64,000 nt of DNA from Pontibacter chinhatensis (lineage in GTDB: Bacteria > Bacteroidota > Bacteroidia > Cytophagales > Hymenobacteraceae). Positions 1 through 7,500 of the stretch are shown here, one piece after another; positions within the stretch are counted from its first letter, which is position 1; every line of letters begins with the position of its first letter. The notes under the pieces are model-generated. The model was not told where the DNA came from, did not search any database, and saw nothing but the letters and a program-made list of their open reading frames with translations. The DNA is taken from positions 1,054,001 to 1,118,000 of the forward strand of contig NZ_FOOT01000001.1 of the NCBI RefSeq assembly GCF_900113285.1, given 5' to 3'. The position numbers were made by a program, and so were the translations under genes.

Positions 1-38
1 ACCACCCAAGACGGAAGTAGCAAAAAGACTTCCGGTGA

Positions 39-84
39 AAGTATAAGCCGCCCTGTAACAAAAATTGCAGGGCGGCTTATACTT
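39..84. terminator. Hairpin with inverted AAGTATA words at its ends
   Basis: Two perfect 17-nt arms (39-55 and 68-84) enclose a 12-nt loop. The inner part is a GC-rich GCCGCCCTG stem, and each outer end carries AAGTATA or its complement. It probably terminates a gene entering from the left of the window. It is one of several terminators here built from an inverted pair of the dispersed word. Confidence 0.6.
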
Positions 85-200
85 TATACCTGTACTTCCA
101 GCCCTATACTCTCCTGCTCTAAAGTATAAACCCACCTTGCAACGCCACCAGCCCCTAAACCGTAAGCCCATACTTAGTATGTAAAGTATAAAAGTGTAGT

Positions 201-779
201 ATGACGTATATTTTCCAGGATTGGGCTGCCAACAAAGGCAATCTGAAAGGGCGGCTCGTGATGGTGCTCTTCCGCTTAGCCCGCCCCGCCTCTATCAATA
301 AGTTTTTCCGGATCTTGTGGCTTCCGTACCTTGCCTTCTACAAAGTTTTTGTGGAATGGATACTGGGCATTGAGCTGCCGCATTGGACGAGTGTTGGTTC
401 GGGCCTCGTGCTGGGGCACGGTCAGGCGCTGGTGGTGAACGGCTGCTCGGTTATCGGCAGCAACTGTTTTATCAGGCACTCCACCACGCTGGGCAACATC
501 CGCAAGCCGGATGGCTCCTACTCCGGCTCCCCCATCATCGGCGACAATGTGGAGATTGGCTCCAACGTCTGCATTATTGGGGAGGTGCGCGTAGGCAACA
601 ACGTCCGGATTGGCGCCGGATCGGTGGTGGTGAAAGACGTGCCCGACAACGCCGTGGTGGTAGGCAATCCGGCCCGGGTGGTGAAGTTCCTGGAGCCTGT
701 TGACGCTACAAACAAACCGGTGGCACCGGTGCAAAGTATAGCAGCGCCTGGCAAGGAAGTAAGCGCTGTGGACGCTTAA
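201..779 (+). CDS. CysE-like hexapeptide-repeat acetyltransferase
   Basis: This 192-residue protein is a left-handed beta-helix acyltransferase of the serine O-acetyltransferase type. Imperfect hexapeptide repeats run from about residue 65 to 160 (IIGDNVEIGSNV, VRVGNNVRIGAGSVV), with the usual catalytic-type His in IRHSTTLG at residue 93 and the family ending NPARVVKFLEP. The N-terminal helical domain of true CysE (about 270 residues) is missing. It may therefore be a short CysE form or a sugar O-acetyltransferase for surface polysaccharide; the sequence does not decide. It has its own hairpin upstream and no operon partner. The next gene converges on it with only a few bases between. Confidence 0.8.
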   Translation: MTYIFQDWAANKGNLKGRLVMVLFRLARPASINKFFRILWLPYLAFYKVFVEWILGIELPHWTSVGSGLVLGHGQALVVNGCSVIGSNCFIRHSTTLGNIRKPDGSYSGSPIIGDNVEIGSNVCIIGEVRVGNNVRIGAGSVVVKDVPDNAVVVGNPARVVKFLEPVDATNKPVAPVQSIAAPGKEVSAVDA

Positions 780-783
780 AGCC

Positions 784-1338
784 TTATTGCGGTATTTTGG
801 CTACTAACCTGGCAACGCCCTCGCTGATGCGTTTTTGCAGCTTTTCATCGTTATCCTCGGGTACCACGCCTTCCGCTGCGCCTTGCCACACCAGTTCGTT
901 GCGACTGTTATCCACCAGGTGCAGCGAGAGTGTACCCTGCTTGTAGCGGCCCACTTCTACTTCCCTGCTCTTCCAGGTGTAGCGGCGCTGGCCAACATAG
1001 TATGGCGGGTCGGTGAGGATGTTTGTTTCGCGCGTCTGGACTTTCTCGGCCACTACCACGCCCAGGTTCACTTTCAGGTCCGGCTGCGAGGTGCTGCGGC
1101 TCAGGCCACGTTGCTCCAACTGGCGGGTTATCTCTGCCTTCACCTGCTCCAGTTGATGGGAGTAGGGCTCCAGCTCTACGCCGCTTGCCTCTACCTCATA
1201 AAAATCAAAGGTTTTGTAGTTGGCCAGGTGGAACCCCGCGTCGGCCTCCGTCTCCAGAATCCGGACGGGCGAGCATGCCACCACCACCAGCCAGCAGAAA
1301 GATAGAAACAGGTATACTTTGGACGTTAGCTTCATCAT
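784..1338 (-). CDS. DUF4136 domain lipoprotein
   Basis: This is a 184-residue exported lipoprotein. A hydrophobic signal (residues 8-21) ends in a lipobox-like VVAC with Cys22. The rest matches the DUF4136 layout: an early 'YKTFDFYEVE' strand, a central VNLGVVVAEKV segment, a YTWKSREVEVGRYKQGTLSLHLVD segment that is typical near the middle of the fold, and a final LVAKIP stretch. DUF4136 proteins are common envelope lipoproteins in Bacteroidota with no assigned biochemical role. It stands alone, convergent with the acetyltransferase gene. Confidence 0.8.
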   Translation of the reverse strand: MMKLTSKVYLFLSFCWLVVVACSPVRILETEADAGFHLANYKTFDFYEVEASGVELEPYSHQLEQVKAEITRQLEQRGLSRSTSQPDLKVNLGVVVAEKVQTRETNILTDPPYYVGQRRYTWKSREVEVGRYKQGTLSLHLVDNSRNELVWQGAAEGVVPEDNDEKLQKRISEGVARLVAKIPQ

Positions 1339-1511
1339 TAAAAATTGCGTTATACTTTAAAGGGCTATACGCCATACGTTTAGATGCGTTTGTTACCCGC
1401 GGGGTGGCATACCCAAAGTATAAGGCAACCAGATTATGGAGAGAGCCCTCTAAATTTCGGGGCAGCAAACGTTGCAAATTTGATTTGGTGGCTGTAATTT
1501 GGCATTAAAAT

Positions 1512-1585
1512 CGGGGTGTAGCGTAGCCTGGTATCGCGCCAGCATGGGGTGCTGGAGGTCGTGGGTTCGAATCCCGCCACTCCGA
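1512..1585 (+). tRNA. tRNA-Pro(GGG)
   Basis: A full cloverleaf can be drawn: acceptor CGGGGTG/CACTCCG (one G-T pair), anticodon stem CCAGC/GCTGG around the loop ATGGGGT (anticodon GGG, proline), and T-arm GTGGG-TTCGAAT-CCCGC. The discriminator base is A1585 and CCA is not encoded. A terminator follows directly. The last 21 bases of this gene plus its terminator occur again at 3191-3253, which makes this tRNA the probable integration or duplication site for the DNA in between. Confidence 0.95.
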
Positions 1586-1795
1586 CTTTGCAAAAAGCCT
1601 TCTACTGCATGTAGAGGGCTTTTTTGTTAATGTAAAATGCGCTAGCTGGCGCAGGAATTCAGGCAAGAAAACCACCTGCAAAAACCGTAAGCTCTTTCTT
1701 ACATCTCCAAGCGCTCAAAGTGACGCTTTTTGTCCCACCACTCCTGTAGAATTTCCAAGCAAGCCTCTCCAGTCGTTATTATTTCTCCCTATATT
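1565..1795 (+). repeat. Copy A of the tRNA-end repeat and spacer
   Basis: Positions 1565-1627 match 3191-3253 with a single mismatch (tRNA 3' end plus terminator). After a poorly matching stretch, 1738-1795 aligns without gaps to 3343-3400 at roughly 70 percent, beginning with an identical CCACTCCTGTA and ending with an identical CCTATATT. The spacer to the next gene (1586-1918) has no open reading frame that looks real. Confidence 0.8.
1592..1627 (+). terminator. Terminator of tRNA-Pro
   Basis: An AAAGCCTTCTAC stem, a TGCAT loop and a GTAGAGGGCTTTTTT return arm with a T-run follow the tRNA by 6 bases. One base differs from the second copy at 3253, where GTAGAAGGC restores perfect pairing. 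Confidence 0.85.
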
Positions 1796-1918
1796 ACAAT
1801 GTAATTCCATATATTGTGCAGCTGGTAGCGACTGGTATTCCACATTTACAATGGTTGCTGCCAACTTATATAAAGCATTACCTAAATCCATCATCATTCA
1901 TTTTAAGCTTGCTACGAC

Positions 1919-2962
1919 ATGAAGCATACATTGCTACTGATTTTATTTCTTTGTTTAATAACAGGCGGACAAGCTGCTCAAACAAAGCCCATCCACGAGG
2001 CAAGTTTTGTTTCAATAGGCGGTATAGAGCAGTGGGTAACGATCAGCGGAGAGGACAGGGACAAACCTGTTATCCTGTTTCTGCATGGCGGTCCGGGCAG
2101 CACCATGAGCCAGTACGATGATGCCATCTACGGATACTGGAAAAAGGACTTCGTGCTGGTGTATTGGGACCAGCGTGGAGCAGGAAGAACCTTTGGCCGT
2201 AATGCACCTGAAACCATAACGGAGGATTACTGGATCGAAAACCCTCTGACCGTAGAGCGCATGACTGCTGACGGCATCGAGCTGTCAGAGTACCTGATCA
2301 AGCACCTCGGCAAGCGAAAAATAACGCTTGTAGGAACTTCCTGGGGATCAGTCTTAGGAGCCAGCATGGCCTTAAAGCGGCCAGAACTTTTCGCTGCTTA
2401 CATAGCCCATTCACAAATAGTCGATGGGCAAGAAGGGTTCCGTCATGCCTTCAATAAAGTGTCCAAACTGGCCCAGACCGCTAACGACGAGGAGTCTTTA
2501 AATAAGTTAGCGGCCCTAGGCCCTCCTCCCTATGGCGATGCCAGAAAATCAGGCCAGCTCATGCGCATCATCAAAAAGTATGAGCGGGAAAACTCAATAC
2601 CTGCCCCCGCCTCCTGGTGGAAGGTGGCGAGCGAATACGACAATGAGAAAGACACCAATGACAGGTATAATGGAGATGATTATTCCTTTTTATACTTCGC
2701 AGGCCATAAGGGAATGGGAATTAAATCCATGGAGGAAGCGGTGAATTTCAGCAAGGATGGGCTACGCTATAAGATCCCGGTATACTTTATTCAGGGTGAG
2801 GAAGATATCCTAACCGCGCCAGATCTTACCAAAGCGTATTTTGATAAATTGAAAGCTCCTAAGAAAGAGTTCGTGCTTGTGCCGGGTGCTGCACACGGGC
2901 ATAACCAAGCAGTGATTGACGCGCAGTATAAGGCGGTAAAAAAGGCCTTAAATCTCCGTTAA
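1919..2962 (+). CDS. Secreted alpha/beta hydrolase, proline iminopeptidase-like
   Basis: This 347-residue protein has a clear signal peptide (residues 1-20, cut near GQAAQ). It carries the oxyanion motif HGGPG (56-60), the family segment YWDQRGAGR (82-90), the nucleophile elbow GTSWG with Ser141, a likely acid Asp296 in GEEDILTAPD, and His326 in GAAHGHN. HGGPG with DQRGAGR is the hallmark of the proline iminopeptidase branch of peptidase family S33, but many homologues act on other small esters or amides, so the substrate is open. The gene is the only cargo between the two tRNA-Pro end repeats and has no operon partner. Confidence 0.85.
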   Translation: MKHTLLLILFLCLITGGQAAQTKPIHEASFVSIGGIEQWVTISGEDRDKPVILFLHGGPGSTMSQYDDAIYGYWKKDFVLVYWDQRGAGRTFGRNAPETITEDYWIENPLTVERMTADGIELSEYLIKHLGKRKITLVGTSWGSVLGASMALKRPELFAAYIAHSQIVDGQEGFRHAFNKVSKLAQTANDEESLNKLAALGPPPYGDARKSGQLMRIIKKYERENSIPAPASWWKVASEYDNEKDTNDRYNGDDYSFLYFAGHKGMGIKSMEEAVNFSKDGLRYKIPVYFIQGEEDILTAPDLTKAYFDKLKAPKKEFVLVPGAAHGHNQAVIDAQYKAVKKALNLR

Positions 2963-3051
2963 TAAATTAATAAGTTAATTGTAGAAACTGGCTACAACCA
3001 CGACAGTAAAGCTGCTATGCCAGCTTTTTGCCAGGACAGTCAAAATGAACT

Positions 3052-3097
3052 TGCGTCACTTCCTGCGTCAGTAGCGCTTGCGTCAGATGCTGCGTCA
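3052..3097 (+). repeat. Four TGCGTCA direct repeats
   Basis: TGCGTCA occurs at 3052, 3064, 3079 and 3091, with start-to-start spacings of 12, 15 and 12. The cluster lies about 90 bases before the second tRNA-end repeat. Clustered short direct repeats near an att-like site could bind a recombinase or its accessory factor. That is inference; no integrase gene is nearby. Confidence 0.5.
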
Positions 3098-3190
3098 GCT
3101 GGAGTTAAAAACATCGAAATTTCAACGGAAATCAACATTTAACCTACGCTTCTGAGGCATTTTTACATAGCATGAGTTGATGGTATTTGC

Positions 3191-3400
3191 GTTCGAATCC
3201 CGCCACTCCGACTTTGCAAAAAGCCTTCTACTGCATGTAGAAGGCTTTTTTGTTGACGCAAAAGTGAGGTTAATTGATGCAGGTTTCCTGGCCAAACTAG
3301 CACTGGAGCTGTTAGAGAGCAATTCTCCTTGTTTTCATTCTGCCACTCCTGTAAGATCTTTAAGCATGCTCCACTTACTTTAATTGTTTCTTCCTATATT
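3191..3400 (+). repeat. Copy B: duplicated tRNA-Pro 3' end, terminator and spacer
   Basis: This is a tRNA fragment (T-loop half, acceptor 3' strand and terminator) without the 5' two thirds, so it is not a functional tRNA. The match to copy A begins within the T-arm at 3191, a standard crossover region for tRNA-targeting recombinases. Further similarity at 3343-3400 shows that more than an att core was duplicated. The rest of the 2963-3505 gap holds no convincing gene. Confidence 0.85.
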
Positions 3401-3505
3401 CATTCTCTGAAAATATATGTCAACCACACGACCTTTATAGTGTAAGTGTAATCCTGCTATAAGCTGTTAAGCCTCCTCTTAGGATACTTACCAGCCTGAT
3501 GATAA

Positions 3506-4231
3506 ATGCTAAAAATGAATACTAAAACCGCGCTTCTGGGCCTAACACTTTTAACCTTGACGAATTGCTCTTCAAATATTGAACAGGCAAGCAACACCGT
3601 TAAGATTGTTGGGGAGATGAAAAATGTGATGTGGAAAGGGCAACTCTACGGGAACATTCATCTTGACACCCTCTCCGATAAAACACATTTACATGGGCTT
3701 GGCCCTCTTGAATATTTAGCAGGAGAAGTGTTAATCCTGGACGGGAAATCCTACAGATCAACGGTTATCTCCGACTCGACCATGAAAGTTGAAGAAACGT
3801 TTGATATCAAAGCGCCCTTTTTTGGGTACGCCAACATCGCTAAATGGACGGAACAGACGCTGCCCGACAGTATCCAGACAATTCAACAACTTGAACAATA
3901 CCTTGACGAGGTGACTGTGGCTTCAACGCGACCTTTTATGTTCAAACTCTCAGGAGCAGTTGACAAGGCAACAATTCATGTTGTGAATCTGCCGGAGGGC
4001 TCAAAGGTTAGCTCCCCGGCCGAAGCGCATGAAGGTCAGGTGAACTATCAAGTGAATAACGAGCATGCTGATATCGTCGGCTTTTTCTCAACCGAGCACA
4101 AAGCAATTTTTACGCACCACGATACTTTTTTACACATGCACCTCATCACCGCAGACAGACAAAAGATGGGACACTTAGACGAGGCGTTGTTTCAAAAAGG
4201 GACAATGAAACTATACTTGCCTACAGACTGA
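3506..4231 (+). CDS. Acetolactate decarboxylase-like lipoprotein
   Basis: This 241-residue protein has a lipoprotein signal (LTLTNC, Cys21). Its body is BudA-like: HLHGLGPLEYLAGEVLILDG early in the fold, and near the end HMH (His210, His212) followed eleven residues later by His223 in KMGHLDE. That reproduces the spacing of the zinc ligands of alpha-acetolactate decarboxylase, the enzyme that turns acetolactate into acetoin. A lipid-anchored, exported form suggests either an extracytoplasmic acetolactate-consuming role or a changed substrate. ATG 3506 and the in-frame ATG 3515 both give a good signal peptide. It is the cargo of the second tRNA-end repeat unit. Confidence 0.8.
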   Translation: MLKMNTKTALLGLTLLTLTNCSSNIEQASNTVKIVGEMKNVMWKGQLYGNIHLDTLSDKTHLHGLGPLEYLAGEVLILDGKSYRSTVISDSTMKVEETFDIKAPFFGYANIAKWTEQTLPDSIQTIQQLEQYLDEVTVASTRPFMFKLSGAVDKATIHVVNLPEGSKVSSPAEAHEGQVNYQVNNEHADIVGFFSTEHKAIFTHHDTFLHMHLITADRQKMGHLDEALFQKGTMKLYLPTD

Positions 4232-4766
4232 AAGGCATGAAGAGTATTTTGCCTTTTCGGAATATTATACTCCTTTCTAAGCGCTTTTAGTGATAACAGT
4301 ACTCTACTCACAAAACCCGGCCTTACACACAGCACGAGCCCGTTCCCTCCATAGCACCTCTAACAACCAACATTTAGGTTAGTGGATACGTAAACCATCC
4401 ATCTTATACTTTCGGAAAGTATAAACAGAAGAGAAGAACCTGGGCAGTTGGTCCATAGAAAGTATAAGTCGCGGTACAAAAGCGCCTCTGTCTGCTGTGA
4501 TGCGACTTTAAATAATGCAGCACTCACGGGTGCACGTAGTTGTTCCTGAGTATTCTAGTTGTATTACCGTCTACTCCTCCAGCACCATAAAAACGCTCCT
4601 GCTGCTCTGCTACGCCTTCAGGCTTATACTTACTTTTATTGCCCGGCTCCGTAAGTATGGGGCTAAATAAAGATATATGTGGCAAAGTATAGGGAAACGC
4701 TTATTTCTCTATGTATCTTTATGCTTATCATTCATACAAGGATTTAAACGCTCATTCAAAACCACC
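4232..4766. other. Non-coding spacer rich in AAGTATA words
   Basis: I see no gene here. The stretch holds several copies of the dispersed word, including an inverted pair with a 3-nt loop at 4404-4424 (TTATACTTT-CGG-AAAGTATAA) and further copies near 4459, 4623 and 4684. There is no clear TAnnTTTG box before the stressosome operon. Confidence 0.6.
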
Positions 4767-5642
4767 ATGGACAACACATTAGCGAAGGTACTACAAAACA
4801 ACAAGAAGAAAATCCTGGAGATCTGGATGCAAAACCAACTGTCGGATGTATCGCTGCGGGATGATCTGATATCTAACGAAGAGTTACGCCGTCAGTCAGA
4901 AGAGTTGCTTAGTGGCCTGGCCCATGCTGTTGCAAACGGCAGCACCGAAAATGTGCATGCCCCGGAGTATGAGCAAGTCACTGAGATACTAAGCGATATT
5001 TCCATTACCCGAGCCCGCCAGGGCTTTTCGCCCCGCGAAACAGGCATGTATGTGCTCAGCCTGAAGAAAGCCATCAGCCAGGTGCTGGAGGAGAACTACA
5101 ACACTCAACCGGATGTGCTCTACAAATCACTTCTGACACTCACCAACCTGATCGACAGCTTGAGCATGGTTACTTTCGAGACCTATATCAAGGGCCGCGA
5201 GGAGGTTATTCTCCGTCAAACCGATGAGATAAACGAGATTTCAACCCCGGTTATACGCGTGTGGGAAGGCATCCTGGCGCTCCCGATTATCGGAACGCTG
5301 GACAGCGCCCGTACGCAGACCGTTATGGAGAACCTGTTGCAGGAGATCGTGAACACCGGCAGCAGCATCGCCATCCTTGATATTTCCGGTGTGCCTGCCG
5401 TAGACTCGCTAGTGGCCCAGCACCTGATCAAAACCGTAAGCGCCACACGCCTGATGGGCGCCGAGTGCATCATCAGCGGCATTCGCGCCGAAATTGCCCA
5501 AACCATTGTGCACCTGGGCATCGACTTATCCAACATTAAAACCAAGGCTACGCTGGCCAGTGCGCTGCACCTGGCATTTAGCATGCGTAATGTGGAAGTA
5601 CGGAACATGAACAAAAATAAAGGTCTAAATCTAAGTAGATAG
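4767..5642 (+). CDS. rsbR: RsbR-like stressosome scaffold (RsbR N-domain + STAS)
   Basis: This 291-residue protein has an all-helical RsbR-type N-terminal half (about 1-165) and a C-terminal STAS domain (about 170-285) that reads like RsbRA: IGTLDSAR, VPAVDSLVAQH, ECIISGIRAEIAQTIVHLGIDL. The phosphorylation sites Thr171 and Thr205 of Bacillus RsbRA correspond to the LPIIGTLDSA segment (Thr177/Ser180) and to Ser214 in PAVDS. The reading frame is also open from ATG 4677, but those 30 extra residues look like a fortuitous hydrophobic segment, so I chose ATG 4767. It is the first gene of a five-gene same-strand module and would act as sensor and scaffold with RsbS. Confidence 0.85.
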   Translation: MDNTLAKVLQNNKKKILEIWMQNQLSDVSLRDDLISNEELRRQSEELLSGLAHAVANGSTENVHAPEYEQVTEILSDISITRARQGFSPRETGMYVLSLKKAISQVLEENYNTQPDVLYKSLLTLTNLIDSLSMVTFETYIKGREEVILRQTDEINEISTPVIRVWEGILALPIIGTLDSARTQTVMENLLQEIVNTGSSIAILDISGVPAVDSLVAQHLIKTVSATRLMGAECIISGIRAEIAQTIVHLGIDLSNIKTKATLASALHLAFSMRNVEVRNMNKNKGLNLSR

Positions 5643-5653
5643 CCTAGCGTACC

Positions 5654-6064
5654 ATGGAGAGAATTCCAATCCTGAAAATGGGCCCTTTCCTGCTTGTAAC
5701 CATACAAGTGGACCTGTACGACCGCCTTGCCCTTAACCTGGAAAGCGACCTGATTAACATGGTCAGTAAAACCGGCGCAAGAGGAGTACTCATTGATATA
5801 TCTGCCGTAAGCATAGTAGACTCCTTTATGGGGCGCATTCTGGGCAATATTGCCACCATGTCTCGTATTATGGATGCTGAAACCGTGGTAGTGGGCATGC
5901 AGCCTGCCGTGGCCATCACTTTAGTTGAACTGGGCCTTACCCTACAGGGTGTTCACACCGCCCTGGACGTTGAGAAAGGGATGGAACTGTTGCAGGAAAA
6001 GATGGGTATTTCAGAACATCCTGAGCAAGACGAGGAGGAGGACCAGGATGATAGTAATGACTAA
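5654..6064 (+). CDS. rsbS: RsbS-like single STAS-domain antagonist
   Basis: This 136-residue protein is a lone STAS domain close to Bacillus RsbS along its whole length (MERIPILKMGPFLLVTIQ, VLIDISAVSIVDSF, GMQPAVAITLVELGL). Ser57 in IVDSF is the counterpart of Ser59, the residue phosphorylated by RsbT. An acidic tail (about 120-136, EQDEEEDQDDSND) is extra. It starts 12 nt after rsbR ends and overlaps rsbT by 17 nt, so the two are probably translationally coupled. Confidence 0.88.
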   Translation: MERIPILKMGPFLLVTIQVDLYDRLALNLESDLINMVSKTGARGVLIDISAVSIVDSFMGRILGNIATMSRIMDAETVVVGMQPAVAITLVELGLTLQGVHTALDVEKGMELLQEKMGISEHPEQDEEEDQDDSND

Positions 6065-6461
6065 AGACACGATGCAAATCGTGCGGGAGCAGGATGTAGT
6101 ACCGTTTCGGAACCGGGTAAGGGAGCTTAGCACCAAGATAGGCATGAGCCTGGTGAACCAGACGAAACTCATAACCGCTGCCAGCGAGCTCGTGCGTAAC
6201 ATGCTTAAGTATGCGAACGGCGGCAAGGTGCTGCTGGAGACTATCAGCAAAAACGCACAGGCAGGCATCAGATTAACTTTTACAGATGAAGGCCCGGGCA
6301 TAGCCGATGTGCAGCAAGCCATGCGCGATGGCTTTTCGACGGGCAAAAGCCTGGGGCTTGGCCTGCCGGGAGCGAAGCGGCTTGTAAATGAATTTGACAT
6401 TAAAAGCACCGTAGGGCAAGGCACTACGGTAACTATAATACACTGGAAGCATGGACGTTAA
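6048..6461 (+). CDS. rsbT: RsbT-like serine/threonine kinase (switch protein)
   Basis: This GHKL ATPase of about 137 residues has an N box (ASELVRNMLKYA), a G1 box (TDEGPGI) and a G2 region (GLGLPGAKRLVNEF), the RsbT arrangement. RsbT kinases phosphorylate RsbR and RsbS, leave the stressosome and activate a downstream partner. The start at ATG 6048 is supported by a purine-rich GAGGAGGAG about 8 nt upstream, an unusually good Shine-Dalgarno site for this phylum; ATG 6057 is the alternative. The gene overlaps rsbS by 17 nt and the next gene by 11 nt. Confidence 0.85.
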   Translation: MIVMTKDTMQIVREQDVVPFRNRVRELSTKIGMSLVNQTKLITAASELVRNMLKYANGGKVLLETISKNAQAGIRLTFTDEGPGIADVQQAMRDGFSTGKSLGLGLPGAKRLVNEFDIKSTVGQGTTVTIIHWKHGR

Positions 6462-7494
6462 GCAACACCAGCGCTTTCTGATACCAGATAAATCGTATGC
6501 CAGTATTGCAAAGCGGGAGGTAACACGTATCGCTGAAGGTATTGGCATGTCTGCCAACGGGGTAGGAAAGCTGAACATTGTGGTGGCAGAAATGGCATCT
6601 AACCTCGCAAAGCACGCCGCTTTGGGTGGCGAACTGCTGGTGCGTGTGCTGGGCGCCCCATACCCAGGAATTGAAGTAATCTGCCTCGACAGCGGCCCCG
6701 GCATGGCAGACCCCTCCAAAATGCAGGAGGACGGTGTTTCTACACTCGGTACAGCCGGAGAAGGACTTGGGGCCATTAAGAGGCAGTCGGATGTATTTGA
6801 CTTATACTCGCAGCAGGGCGTAGGCACGGTTATACTTTCCAGGATATACCTCAACAATAAAAGCACAGCCGGTGCCCAGGCTGCCAGCCACCACTACGAC
6901 GTTGGCTATGTGCTGGTGCCAAAGCCCAAAGAAACCTTATGCGGCGACGGGTTGGCCATACTAGAGCACGAGAAAGGCGTTTACCTGCTTGCCCTGGATG
7001 GTCTTGGCCACGGCGCAAGCGCCCACGAGGCCTCCCAACTGGCGGTACAGTTCTTTACCTCCTCCCCTGCCCTGCTACCGGCCGACGCGCTTCGCAATAT
7101 CCACCAAAGTATAAAACGCACCCGTGGGGCTGTGGGCATTGCGGCCAACATCAGCACCCGGAGCAACAGGCTCAGTTACTGCGGAATAGGCAACATAGCA
7201 GGTAAGCTTTACGGCCCTGATGGTTCCTATGGCAGCAGCTCTTACAAGAACATCATCTCCTATAACGGCATCCTTGGCCACAACATCCCAACAACCCTGA
7301 ACAGCCAGGAACTGGAGTGGGGCCACCACCGTATGCTGATACTGCACTCCGACGGGCTTAAATCGAGGTGGGACCTGAGCAGGTACCACGCCCTGAACCG
7401 CCACCTGCCCTCTACCGTTGCCGCGCTGCTTTATAAAGACCACAGCCGCCAAACCGATGATGCACTTGTGGTGGTGTGCCGCAGTAAACCATAA
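6451..7494 (+). CDS. Fusion of RsbT-like ATPase and SpoIIE/RsbX-type PP2C phosphatase
   Basis: This 347-residue protein has two domains. Residues 1-135 form a second GHKL module (VVAEMASNLAKHA N box, LDSGPGM G1 box, GEGLGAIKR G2 box). Residues about 145-345 form a PP2C/SpoIIE phosphatase with the metal-site motifs LALDGLGHG, LHSDGL and TDDALVVV. In Bacillus the kinase RsbT and the phosphatase RsbX that resets the stressosome are separate proteins; here a kinase-like module is joined to an RsbX-like one. Likely role: dephosphorylating RsbR/RsbS, with the ATPase part as docking or regulatory domain. It overlaps rsbT by 11 nt. Confidence 0.85.
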   Translation: MDVKQHQRFLIPDKSYASIAKREVTRIAEGIGMSANGVGKLNIVVAEMASNLAKHAALGGELLVRVLGAPYPGIEVICLDSGPGMADPSKMQEDGVSTLGTAGEGLGAIKRQSDVFDLYSQQGVGTVILSRIYLNNKSTAGAQAASHHYDVGYVLVPKPKETLCGDGLAILEHEKGVYLLALDGLGHGASAHEASQLAVQFFTSSPALLPADALRNIHQSIKRTRGAVGIAANISTRSNRLSYCGIGNIAGKLYGPDGSYGSSSYKNIISYNGILGHNIPTTLNSQELEWGHHRMLILHSDGLKSRWDLSRYHALNRHLPSTVAALLYKDHSRQTDDALVVVCRSKP

Positions 7495-7500
7495 CCCGTT

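Noticed and set aside
3191-3253. Second tRNA-Pro gene
   Set aside because: Only the T-loop half, acceptor 3' strand and terminator are present; the D-arm, anticodon arm and 5' acceptor strand are missing.
4677-4766. N-terminal extension of RsbR from ATG 4677
   Set aside because: The 30 extra residues are unlike RsbR proteins, and an internal ATG at 4767 starts where the family homology begins.
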